32,753 nucleotides of DNA from Streptomyces violaceoruber (GTDB taxonomy: Bacteria; Actinomycetota; Actinomycetes; Streptomycetales; Streptomycetaceae), in contig JODI01000134.1 of the NCBI GenBank assembly GCA_000720805.1, positions 1-32,753 of the forward strand, given 5' to 3'. Within the stretch, counting starts at the first letter, position 1. Each line of letters starts with the position of its first letter. Positions 25,424 to 32,753 of the stretch are shown here, piece by piece. The notes below the pieces were generated by a model. That model ran no database searches, was not told the origin of the DNA, and saw nothing but the letters and a program-made list of their open reading frames with translations. The translations under genes were made by a program, and so were the position numbers.

Positions 25424-26782
25424 TTATTTGGTGCGGGCATTGAGGAAAGCAGCAGCGGCGAAGGCAACCGCCATCGCGGCGAGTGAGGTGGCGTCGGAAC
25501 CGAGAGTGAGAACGGCAGCGAATACGACGGTGGGGCCCAGTTCCATCGCGGTATTCATGACGCCGCCCGCGAGTCCGGTCTGCTGCGGCTCCACCCCCTC
25601 TGTCGCGAGGACAGCGGCCCCCGCGAAGCTGGCGGCTCCGCCTGCCGGCAGCGTGAGCAGGCCAGGAAGGAGTCCGTACACATACGGGGTGTGCGGTGCC
25701 AGACCGGTGAGTGCAAGCAGCGCGAGACCCGTCGCGGAGAGAGTGAGCCCGGAGGTGGTAACGGCTGATGCTCCGTATCTGGCAATGAGCCGGCCTGTTA
25801 TACGGCCCGTTACGAGCAATGCCACCGCGAAGGGGACGAAGGCGGCGGAAGTCTGCAGCGCCGACCAGCCACGGTCCTGCTGGAGATGCAGCGAGAGCAG
25901 GACGAACGTCGTGGCAGTCCCGGCAGCGGTCAGACCGATGGCGGCCAGCGCGAGGGCGCGGCGGTGATCGCGGAGGAATTCGAGGGGGAGCAGAGGGTCG
26001 TCGGCGCGGCGCTCAGCGGTCAAGAACCCTACGAGGAGCGCAGCTCCGGCGAGCAGGGGTGCAAGGACGGCCGACGATACCCAAGGATGAACATCGGTGA
26101 CGACGAGGCCGTAGCTGACCAGGGTGATTCCGGCAGTGGCGAGAAGCGCACCCAGCGGATCCAGGGAGCGGCTCCCCTCGCCCGGGGTTGGGGGAAGCAG
26201 CTGCGGTGCGAGAACGAGGGCGAGAGCTCCCACTGCGACCGGGACGGCGAAGGCCAGCCGCCAGGACGCGAGCGCCGAGATCACCCCTGAGAGCAGGTTC
26301 CCTGCGGTCGCGCCCACGACCGAGAGCCCACCCCAGGTGACCATCGCCCTCCCATACACGGCGGGTTGGGGGAAGACCGCCCGTAGCACGGCCATGGCGG
26401 CGGGCGCGGTCAGCGCCGCACCGACCCCTTGCCCGAAGCGCGCGGTGAGCAGCGTCTCCGGACCCGGGACGAGCAGCGCGGCAAGGGACGCAGCAGTGAA
26501 CACAAGCAGCCCGGCGGAGAGGCCACGTCGCCCACCGAACCGGTCGGCAACACGACCGCCGAAGAGGAGCAGTCCGGAGAAGGCCAACCCGTAAGCGGCG
26601 CTGAGGAGAATCAAGTCGCCCCGGTCGAGGGAGAACTCGCGGCCGATCCGGGGTAGTGGCACGGTGAGCGAAATGAGCGCGAAAATCAGCGACAACTGTA
26701 CGGTGCCGAGCAGCGCGAAGGCAGGGCCGGACGCCGTCGATGCGCCTGCGGGCGTGGCGTTCCACCTCTGCGTGACGGTCAT
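25424..26782 (-). CDS. MFS drug-efflux transporter, DHA2 type
   Basis: Encodes 452 residues; ATG 26782 follows GGAGGAGAA, an excellent ribosome site, favoured over the earlier GTG-type start. About 14 hydrophobic segments, the number typical of the DHA2 (14-helix) H+ antiporters, begin with ALLGTVQLSLIFALISLTVP. Motif A lies in the loop after helix 2 (LFGGRVADRFGGRRGL), and the motif-C-like GNLLSGVISALASWRLAFAV follows. It should export small lipophilic or cationic compounds using the proton gradient. It sits between a TetR gene (upstream, 70 bases) and an SDR gene (downstream), a common efflux arrangement. This is likely the selectable cargo of the surrounding Tn554-like element. Confidence 0.87.
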   Translation of the reverse strand: MTVTQRWNATPAGASTASGPAFALLGTVQLSLIFALISLTVPLPRIGREFSLDRGDLILLSAAYGLAFSGLLLFGGRVADRFGGRRGLSAGLLVFTAASLAALLVPGPETLLTARFGQGVGAALTAPAAMAVLRAVFPQPAVYGRAMVTWGGLSVVGATAGNLLSGVISALASWRLAFAVPVAVGALALVLAPQLLPPTPGEGSRSLDPLGALLATAGITLVSYGLVVTDVHPWVSSAVLAPLLAGAALLVGFLTAERRADDPLLPLEFLRDHRRALALAAIGLTAAGTATTFVLLSLHLQQDRGWSALQTSAAFVPFAVALLVTGRITGRLIARYGASAVTTSGLTLSATGLALLALTGLAPHTPYVYGLLPGLLTLPAGGAASFAGAAVLATEGVEPQQTGLAGGVMNTAMELGPTVVFAAVLTLGSDATSLAAMAVAFAAAAFLNARTK

Positions 26783-26852
26783 TTCTCCTCCGAATTCTTG
26801 ACTGACCATTCCGTAATTAGCCCCTGAAGGCCCTTCGCGGAGGTACTGCTGC

Positions 26853-27437
26853 TCAGTCCAGTAGCGCCAGTGCCTGCTCGGCCGCGTCCCGCACCCGGCC
26901 CGGGTCGTCCGACGCCTTGCCGACCACCCGCAGGCCTTGCATCAGCACCAGCAGCATCCGTGCGAGCGTCTGCGGATCGCGATCAGCGGACAGTTCGCCC
27001 TGTGCGCGGGCCCGTACCAGCGCCGAGTGCAGCAGGGTCTCGATGTGGGCCCAGCTCGCCTGGACCCGGCGGGCCGCCGCCGGGTCTTGCGCACCCAGCT
27101 CGGCGGCAGTGTTGGTGACGAAGCACCCTTTGCCACGCTGATCGTTGGAGCTCGCCTCGGCCGCGAAACGCCGTACCACCGTCCGCACGACCGGCAGTGC
27201 GGGGCCCGGCTGTGACAGTTCGCACAGAAGACCCGCATCCTGGCTTTCGTTGTACCGGTCCAGCGCCTTCAGGTAGAGCTCGTGCTTGCTGCCGAAGGTC
27301 GCGTAGATGCTGGCGCGCCCGATGCCGAGGCGTTCGACAAGGTCAGCCATCGAGGTCGCCTCATAGCCACGCTGCCAGAACAGCTCCAGGGCTGACTGCA
27401 GTGCGACGTCCGGGTCAAATTCCTTGGTTCTGGCCAC
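26853..27437 (-). CDS. TetR-family repressor of the efflux group
   Basis: Encodes 194 residues from GTG 27437. The N-terminal helix-turn-helix is clear: FDPDVALQSALELFWQRGYE, ATSMADLVERLGIGRASIYA, TFGSKHELYLKALDRY. The rest is the ligand-binding domain, with RGKGCFVTNTAAELG as in the TetR_C group around YcnC/NemR-like proteins. It is the first gene of a minus-strand group with MFS and SDR genes. A promoter and palindromic operator lie directly upstream, so it probably represses its own transcript until a ligand binds. Confidence 0.87.
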   Translation of the reverse strand: MARTKEFDPDVALQSALELFWQRGYEATSMADLVERLGIGRASIYATFGSKHELYLKALDRYNESQDAGLLCELSQPGPALPVVRTVVRRFAAEASSNDQRGKGCFVTNTAAELGAQDPAAARRVQASWAHIETLLHSALVRARAQGELSADRDPQTLARMLLVLMQGLRVVGKASDDPGRVRDAAEQALALLD

Positions 27438-27443
27438 GCTCGA

Positions 27444-27477
27444 ACTCTAGGAGATATTGAAACGATCGGTCAAATAT
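27444..27477 (-). promoter_or_regulatory. Promoter with overlapping TetR operator, leaderless start
   Basis: On the minus strand TTGACC (27473-27468) and TAGAGT (27449-27444) are 18 bases apart, good -35 and -10 candidates. Transcription would begin at or within a base or two of the GTG at 27437, giving a leaderless message. An imperfect palindrome ATATT-N4-CGATCG-N4-AATAT (27454-27477) covers the promoter, a typical repressor site. Confidence 0.5.
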
Positions 27478-27554
27478 TTTTTGAAGCTACGGCGTCACCA
27501 GGGATGCCGCGCGCATGCTCATCTCGAGCATGCCTGGTGCATCACCATTACTCG

Positions 27555-27562
27555 TAGTTCAG
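27555..27562 (+). repeat. Right end of the Tn554-like element
   Basis: TAGTTCAG is the exact inverse of CTGAACTA at 19782-19789. Two bases beyond it the SnoaL-like coding sequence resumes. Confidence 0.55.
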
Positions 27563-27563
27563 A

Positions 27564-27752
27564 GAAGCCTGGGACCGCACCGACAACACCGGCGTCCAGG
27601 CACACTTCGACCTGGATGCGATCAAGCCCGGCTCGTCCCCCGACACCTACGTCGCGACCCTGACCGTGACCGGCAACGGCCACAACGGCACCGGCCCCAT
27701 GACCTTCCGCCTGCGCGACGGGCTGATCGCGAGCCTGCGGATCACCCCGTGA
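27564..27752 (+). pseudogene. SnoaL-like (NTF2-fold) gene, 3' half
   Basis: Reads EAWDRTDNTGVQAHFDLD, DTYVATLTVTGNGHNGTGP and TFRLRDGLIASLRITP to TGA 27750-27752, the C-terminal half of a SnoaL-like protein. It continues exactly from 19772 when the intervening 7.8 kb is removed. The TetR gene begins 53 bases later, so before the insertion the two probably formed one transcript. Confidence 0.8.
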
Positions 27753-27805
27753 CACCGGCCGCAACGGAAACTGACCTGACCCCCGGCAACCGATCAGGAG
27801 CACAC

Positions 27806-28426
27806 GTGGCGAACAAGGCGAACGGCCCCACCGCCAAGGAAGGCACCGGTCGCGGACGAGGGCGCCGACCCGCGGACGAGGTCCGAGCAGACGTCCTGCG
27901 CACCGCCGGCGACCTGCTCCTCACCGAAGGCATCGCCGACCTCACCTTCGAACGCATCGCCCGGGCATCGGGCGTCAGCAAGACCACCCTCTACAAATGG
28001 TGGCCCTCCAAAGGAGCACTCGCCCTGGACGGCTACTTCCACGCCGTCGAGGAAACGCTCGTCTTCCCCGACACCGGAGACATCCGCGCCGACCTGCTCA
28101 CCCAACTTCGTGCCTTCGCCCACGTGATGACCCACACCCCAGGCGGGCGCATACTGACCGAGCTGATCGGCGAGTCACAGACCGACGAGGACCTGGCCAC
28201 CGCCTACCGGAAGCTGTACTCCTCACACCGGCGCCGGCTGGCGGCGGAACGCCTCCGCCGGGCTCAGGAACTCGGCCAGATCCGCACCGGCATCGACGTG
28301 CAGGTCCTCGTCGACCAGCTCTGGGGCGCCGTCTACCACCGACTGCTCATCCCCGACGAACCTGTCACCGACGACTTCGTCGTCGCGCTCGTGAACAACC
28401 TCTTGGACGGAGTCCGCCCGAAGTAG
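27806..28426 (+). CDS. TetR/AcrR-family regulator
   Basis: Encodes 206 residues from GTG 27806, which follows CAGGAG. A basic lead (GRGRGRRPADEVRADVLRTA) precedes the helix-turn-helix ADLTFERIARASGVSKTTLY with KWWPSKGALALDGY. The C-terminal domain (LRAFAHVMTHTPGGRILTEL, LRRAQELGQIRTGIDVQVLV, LWGAVYHRLL) resembles the TetR_C_11/16-like ligand domain. It lies just behind the 3' half of the disrupted SnoaL-like gene. Its original promoter, presumably upstream of SnoaL, is now 7.8 kb away, so present expression would depend on the transposon end. Confidence 0.86.
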   Translation: MANKANGPTAKEGTGRGRGRRPADEVRADVLRTAGDLLLTEGIADLTFERIARASGVSKTTLYKWWPSKGALALDGYFHAVEETLVFPDTGDIRADLLTQLRAFAHVMTHTPGGRILTELIGESQTDEDLATAYRKLYSSHRRRLAAERLRRAQELGQIRTGIDVQVLVDQLWGAVYHRLLIPDEPVTDDFVVALVNNLLDGVRPK

Positions 28427-28743
28427 GGCGGTCGTGACCGCGGTGAACGCGGTGGTGATGGCGGCGCGGTGGCCGATCAGCCACCTGCCCGGACTGTCGT
28501 CCAGAGGCTACGGATCACTGTGGCCGTCATGTTCCAGCAAGGGCGGTGACCGGGCCCCAGAACAGAACAGCGGGTAATCGGCCTGGGGCTATGGGCATAA
28601 ACGCATCAGGAACAGCGCTGACCAACGTCGGCCGGCTACGGCACTCGGTTCCTTGATGACTGGACCGGCCCACCACATCGCACTGCCAATGGAGTATCGG
28701 GTCCTGATCCGCGCTCCAGGAACGGCCGCTGAAACTGCGGAAG
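28427..28743. other. Gap between TetR gene and recombinase pair
   Basis: About 315 bases without a supported gene. A right end of the second recombinase element, or a TnpC-like gene, would be expected near here. I find neither a CTGnACTA motif nor a coherent small coding sequence. Confidence 0.4.
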
Positions 28744-31175
28744 TCATGCGCCGTGGCCGGGGCGGTGCCGGGACAGTGTGGGCATGCCCAGGTCCACTCT
28801 GCCTGTCGCGGCGGCCCGGTGGGCCTGGACGCGCTTGCTGCGCAGGAACCTCAGGGTGAGGTCGAGTCCTTCGACCTCACCGCGCCAGCCTTCGTCGATC
28901 GCGCGTTGGCGGCGGGCCAGCAGGTCGGCCTCCAGCTCGTCGAGCCGCGGCAGCATCTTGGGGTGGATCGACAGCATCGGGCAACGGATGCAGGCGTGCT
29001 CGTGCGCGCAGGGCGTGCCATAAGGGCGTCCGCAGGAGCCAAGTTCGACCTTGCGCTTGTCGAAGTGCTCCTGGAAGTCACTCCCTCATCAGTGGGTCGG
29101 CGGTACTCCGTTGGGGGCCGCTTGGCCCGTCGGCGGTCGAGGAATTCGGTGTAGTGGGCGATGACGTCCTCGTCGAAGACGGCGACGTAGCCGCGGGTGG
29201 TCTGGATATCGAGGTGGCCGAGCAGGGCTGCGCCGATGTGGATGGGCAGGCCGTTGTTGACCAGGTCGGTGGCGAACAGCCTCCGGAAGTCGTGCGGTGC
29301 GAAGCGGATCTCGGCGAACTCCGGGTGTGTGGGGATCAGGGCCTTGGCGGCGTTGAGGACGATCTGGCGCACCCCGCTGGTCGACAGTGCCCGCTGGGTG
29401 CCGCTTTGCACTCGCTGGAAGAGGTAGGGCAGCGGTTCGCACCAGGTGCGTTCGCTCTGGTCGTAGCGAGGGCAGACCGGGACGGTCCCATGCTCCTCGC
29501 GGTGGCGGCGGATGATCTGCGCGGTGACGTGGAACAACTCCGCGGACATCGGGATGACGCGCTCGCGGTCGCTCTTGGACGGGCTGACCACCAGCAGGGC
29601 GACGACCTCACCATTGGGGCGCTGGTATTGCCGGACGCTCAGGTGGGTCAGCTCGACAAGCTCCTCGCGACGCAGACCGGCCAGGCGCAGGGTCTCCACC
29701 ACAGCCCATTGCCAGAAGGCGCTGTTCTCCTCGTGCGTCAGGCGTACCAGTTCGCCGGTGTCCCTATTGATCGCACGGACGGGTTCGGAGCCGAGAAGTT
29801 CGGGCCGGCGAGCGGTGGCCTTGCTGGCGGCGCGTTGCCAGGTGACGCCGTCGACGGTGAACTGCTCGCCGAGCCGGGCTTGTTTCGCCGCTTCCAGCAG
29901 GGTGCGCAGGCGGTGTCATTCGGTGGTGACGTGCTCGGAGAGGATCGCCAGCAGCGGCTGGCGGTCGCGGGTGCGGTTGGCCATCCGCTCCTGCAGGCGG
30001 CGTCGGCGGATGTGGAACCAGCGCAGATCGGCGTCCCTGATCGGGCAGGGAGCCACCCAGCGTCCCCAGCGTTCGGGCTCGGCAGCCGACCAGGTCTGCA
30101 GGTCCAGGTAGAAGGCGCGGACGGCGAGGAACGGGCCGTCGACGTGCTGGTGGGGTTTGCCGTCCTGGCGGACGAGCAGCCGTTCCTTCCAGGCCTGGAC
30201 GATCTCTTCGCTCAGCCGCAGGTCGGCCTGGCCCGGGTTGATCTCTTCGACGATCTTCCAGAAGTACCGGACCAGGTTGCGCACCAGGTTGTCCAGGGTG
30301 CCGTAGTCGACCTCGACGGCGCGGCGGCGGATGTAGTCGACCAGCAGGTCGCGGATCTCGCGGTTACGCAGCTGGTGGCGGTCGACCAGGTCGTCGACGG
30401 ACTGGCGGCCGCGGACCCTGGCGTCCTGCAAGGTCTGTGGGATCCAGGCCGGCAGGATGCCCACGTCGCGCAGCAGCGGCCAGGCACCGGCGATCCCGCA
30501 TCCGGGATGGGCGTCGGCGTAGTGCACCAGCGCGCCCGGGGTGAGGTCGGCCAGGCCGATCCCGTAGACGGTCAGGGCCCGGCACAGATGCCGGATCGCG
30601 CTTTTGCGCCCGTCGGCGCTGACCGGGTGGCGCTGCAGCCGGGTGTGAAACTCCTCCAGGAGCGGATCACGGCTGAGAGCCAGGAACTTCTCAGTGTACT
30701 GGGGAGGGTTGGTCGCCCGCAAAGCTTCCTCGGTCGGCTGGATCAGCCGCATGGCGAAGGCGATCCCGGCGGCCCAAGTGAGCCGGCTGCGCCACTTGGT
30801 GTCGCCGTCGGCCAGGTCGGCGACCGCCCGGCCGGGCTGGTTCAGACCGGCCGCCTCCCATCGCTCCTGCCAGGTCTGCCCCGGCTTGGCGGCCAGCAGG
30901 TGCAGCAGGCGGCGCATGCCGTGCTTGTAGTCGGCCCGGGCGGTGCGGCTGACGTCGGCGAACTCTTCGGCGACCAGCGCGACGATCTGGTCGCTCGGGG
31001 CGGACGACAACTCCCCGAGCGGCCGTGGCGGCCGTGCCGGGACGGGCGGCGGTTCCGGCACGATCTGGGTGAGATGCCCGTCCGGCAGCGAGGTACCGGG
31101 CTCGGCGGCATGGCGGCGGATCCGGTTCGAGGTCACGTGCGGGCGCATGCTCGGCCCGACGGCGCTATCGGTCAC
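28744..31175 (-). pseudogene. Tyrosine recombinase, TnpB-like, second copy, nonsense and frameshift
   Basis: GTG 31175 overlaps the end of the preceding recombinase (GGTGACCGATAG), a coupled start. The frame runs to a TGA at 29918-29916 (after SEHVTTE), then continues in the same frame (HRLRTLLEAAKQARLGEQF), so a single codon such as TGG became TGA. Catalytic landmarks follow: Arg in LAGLRREEL, Lys in VSPSKSDRERVIP, His/Arg in PHDFRRLFATDL, His in LLGHLDI, Tyr in TTRGYVAVF. Near 29085 the reading shifts frame and the tail reads CGRPYGTPCAHEHACIRCP and LDELEADLLARRQRAIDEGW to a stop at 28744. About 810 codons in all, matching the other copy. It is diverged from copy 1, so it belongs to a related but different element. 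Confidence 0.8.
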
Positions 31176-32385
31176 CGAAGACCGCCGCAACGTCGTCGGC
31201 GTCGTACGACGCTGACCACCGGGCCGGCTCTGCGGGCCGCCGGTAGTGCTCGGCGAGCTGATCGAGCAGGTCGTCCAGCCGCACTGCCGTATAGAGGGCG
31301 GTAGTGCTCAGATGCGCGTGCCGCAGGATGGTCTGCACCTCCACCAGCGTCAGCGCCGGGTCACGCGCCATCCGAGTCGCAGCGGTATGCCGAAGATCGT
31401 GCAGCGTCCAGTTCGTGCCCAGCTGCTCGCCGGCGCGCTGAAGGATCCGGCGCGCCGCCCAGTAGGTCAACGGTCGGGGCTCGCCCCGCCGGGTGCGCCA
31501 CACGGGTTCGCCGCCCGCGGGCAGGCCCGCCTCCTCCAGGTAGCCGGCCAGGTAGGCCAGGGCTTCCGGGGAGACGGGGACGGTCTGCCGCAGCCGGGTC
31601 CCCTTGGAGATCACCCACAGCTGGCCCTTGGTCCATTCGACGTCTCCGAGCTGGACGCCCAGCAGCTCCGAGGCGCGGGCACCGGAGGAGACGTAGCAGG
31701 CCAGCAGGGCCCGGTCGCGGATGCAGCGCATCGCGGCGAACAGCTCCTCCCACTGCGAGTCGGGGATCGCCCGCGGCTGACGGGCCGGGACCTTCGGCCG
31801 CAGCCGTGCCCGCCGATGCGGCCTGGCGGGCTCGATCGGCGACACGTGCGCCAAGGCCCGTCGGCGAGATCTGCTGTCCGGCACCGGATTGACGACAGGT
31901 CCCCGGCCGAAGTGCAGGTGGAAGGCGTAGAAGCCGTGCACCACCGACAGGTTGTGCGCAATAGTGCGCGGCGCGTACCCGGCCCCCAGGGCCTGCTTGC
32001 CGGTCTTCGGATTGACCGTCCCGGCCGCCAAGGCATCCACACAGCGGCGTTGCCGCTGCGGGTTCGGCGCCGACCGCAGCCACCCCACCAGCGTGGCGGT
32101 CTCGGCCTCGGTGGCCTGCTCCCACCCGACGTCGACCGCCCACAGCAGCCGGAACCACCGCAGCAGATCGTGACCGTAGCTCCGACAGGTCAGCGGGCTC
32201 ACATCGCCCAGCAGCAGATCCCGCAGGTACCGGCTCACCGGCTCGATCTCCCGGCCCGCCCCATCGACCACCACATACGGCAGCGACGCCACCGTGCCCT
32301 CAAGAGCGGCACCGACCCGCGGCAGATCCGCCCGACCGTCCAACAAGTCCCGATGCGCACCAGTGAACTCAGAATTCCCAGACAC
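31165..32385 (-). CDS. Tyrosine recombinase, TnpA-like, second copy
   Basis: Encodes 406 residues. Core-binding domain at about 50-160 (PLTCRSYGHDLLRWFRLLWA), then Arg237 in SSGARASELLG, Lys261 in VISKGTRLRQTVP, His329 and Arg332 in LHDLRHTAATRM, His356 in ILRHAHLS and Tyr365 in TTALYTAV. All catalytic residues are present. It overlaps the TnpB-like gene by a few bases, showing a tightly coupled pair. The start lies 53 bases inside a sequence nearly identical to the left end of the first element. Similarity to 19837-21135 is clear in motifs but far from identity. Confidence 0.88.
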   Translation of the reverse strand: MSGNSEFTGAHRDLLDGRADLPRVGAALEGTVASLPYVVVDGAGREIEPVSRYLRDLLLGDVSPLTCRSYGHDLLRWFRLLWAVDVGWEQATEAETATLVGWLRSAPNPQRQRRCVDALAAGTVNPKTGKQALGAGYAPRTIAHNLSVVHGFYAFHLHFGRGPVVNPVPDSRSRRRALAHVSPIEPARPHRRARLRPKVPARQPRAIPDSQWEELFAAMRCIRDRALLACYVSSGARASELLGVQLGDVEWTKGQLWVISKGTRLRQTVPVSPEALAYLAGYLEEAGLPAGGEPVWRTRRGEPRPLTYWAARRILQRAGEQLGTNWTLHDLRHTAATRMARDPALTLVEVQTILRHAHLSTTALYTAVRLDDLLDQLAEHYRRPAEPARWSASYDADDVAAVFGDR

Positions 32386-32437
32386 TAGGACAGATGTTTC
32401 ATGCCCGTGCCAACTGATCGCCAGCAGATCAACCAGA

Positions 32438-32450
32438 TAGTGCAGTCAAC
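32438..32450 (-). repeat. Outer end of the second Tn554-like element
   Basis: On the minus strand this reads GTTGACTGCACTA, differing in one base from the left end of the first element (19777-19789). It lies at the same distance upstream of its TnpA-like gene (53 against 48 bases). Confidence 0.6.
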
Positions 32451-32451
32451 G

Positions 32452-32553
32452 GAGCAGTGGGGCGGCCGCACGCCGAAGGCCGGCGGCCGCGAGCTGGGCG
32501 GCCGTACCTGGGACGACATGCCGGACCGCCAACTGGTGCTTCCCGCGGGCTAG
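32452..32553 (+). pseudogene. DUF5131-like gene, 3' end fragment
   Basis: The frame beginning right at the element end reads EQWGGRTPKAGGRELGGRTW, DDMP and stops at TAG 32551-32553. The G-x-R-x-P-K-A-x-GR-x-L-x-GR-x-W-x-x-MP pattern is the conserved C-terminus of DUF5131 (phage Gp37/Gp68-like) proteins. The other ~200 residues are absent from this side, so the recombinase element probably inserted within the gene. Confidence 0.55.
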
Positions 32554-32643
32554 ACCGTGTCTGATAAATGATCACGACGTGGGTGACCGCGTCGCCTGAA
32601 GAAAAGATGCCATTCGTCCAGGCCAACGATCTAGGCTGGCTCG

Positions 32644-32753
32644 ATGGGGAACGATCGACGTGTCCGCCACCTCGTGGTCGACGAGGCCGTCTGGTGTTGG
32701 ACTGTCCGGCAGCGGGTGAGACCGGACTACGCTGACTGCCGGCTGACGCTTTA
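32644..32753 (+). CDS. Hypothetical protein, 5' part
   Basis: From ATG 32644 the frame stays open to the window edge for 36 codons (GNDRRVRHLVVDEAVWCWTV, RPDYADCRLTL). It resembles the beginning of short unassigned Streptomyces proteins with a W-x-W-x-VR core. No function can be given. Confidence 0.35.
   Translation, partial: MGNDRRVRHLVVDEAVWCWTVRQRVRPDYADCRLTL

Larger units (their letters stand above)
19773..27564 (+). mobile_element. Tn554-like transposon with two tyrosine recombinases and TetR-MFS-SDR cargo
   Basis: A 7.8 kb block interrupts a SnoaL-like gene whose halves rejoin in frame without it. It contains, in order, an intact tyrosine recombinase (19837-21135), a larger one (21265-23587, frameshifted), an IS5-family insertion (23642-24515) and a minus-strand SDR-MFS-TetR group (24631-27437). 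The ends carry inverted CTGAACTA (19782-19789) and TAGTTCAG (27555-27562). Tandem large tyrosine recombinases at one end with cargo at the other is the plan of Tn554 (TnpA/TnpB); no TnpC was found. That the whole block moved as one unit is inferred from the split gene. Confidence 0.7.
28744..32450 (-). mobile_element. Second Tn554-like element, recombinase end only
   Basis: The minus-strand recombinase pair plus its outer end make up the visible part. The outer end lies against a truncated DUF5131-like gene. The distal end and any cargo were not found, so the element is partial or its other end lies among the sequences to the left. Confidence 0.5.

Noticed and set aside
29154..31304. A 716-codon open frame on the plus strand opposite the second TnpB-like gene
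   Set aside because: Composition is that of an antisense frame in GC-rich coding DNA; no domain is visible, while the minus strand carries clear recombinase motifs.
1..32753. CRISPR arrays, tRNA or rRNA genes
   Set aside because: No regularly spaced repeats, no cloverleaf-like or rRNA-like stretch was seen on reading through.

Overview
This is high-GC DNA with GTG starts, G-rich ribosome sites and families typical of Streptomyces or a close relative (organism inferred from family resemblance only). It is an accessory region: about half is complete or broken mobile DNA, and several genes are split, fused or decayed.

Layout. 1-3750: the end of a VanZ-like membrane gene, two decayed copies of a DciA-like (DUF721) gene, a membrane-anchored helix-turn-helix protein (1315-2535), and a Ser/Thr-kinase C-lobe fragment joined to one DciA remnant. 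3851-8585: a Tn3-family transposase broken by two one-base deletions, then the C-terminal part of a second Tn3-type transposase split by an IS630-family element. 8900-11020: a saccharopine-dehydrogenase-like oxidoreductase divergent from an AraC-type regulator. 11289-12401: an in-frame fusion of a serine recombinase to the DDE half of an IS5-type transposase. 12467-13495: an S41 peptidase lipoprotein. 13580-14475: Tn3 fragments and unassigned remnants. 14534-17595: a LysR regulator divergent from a nitrilase and a threonine/serine dehydratase. 17701-18403: a second, 5'-truncated serine recombinase and a Tn3-type terminal repeat. 18673-19236: an isochorismatase-fold protein.

The most striking structure is at 19625-27752. 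A small SnoaL-like gene is cut in two by about 7.8 kb. Removing 19773-27564 rejoins its halves in frame. The insert begins with a pair of large tyrosine recombinases arranged like TnpA/TnpB of Tn554, carries an IS5-family insertion, and ends with a TetR-MFS-SDR group that looks like cargo (efflux pump plus oxidoreductase under a repressor). Its ends carry inverted CTGAACTA / TAGTTCAG.

A second, diverged recombinase pair lies on the minus strand at 28744-32385. It begins with nearly the same outer end (GTTGACTGcACTA against GTTGACTGaACTA) and abuts the 3' end of a DUF5131-like gene, so it probably interrupted that gene. Both TnpB-like genes are damaged, both TnpA-like genes look intact, and both TnpB proteins end in a Cys/His cluster resembling a zinc site.

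The genes that look functional are regulated metabolic or export modules (nitrilase/dehydratase with LysR, oxidoreductase with AraC, MFS/SDR with TetR) embedded among layers of transposons. No tRNA, rRNA or CRISPR array was seen.
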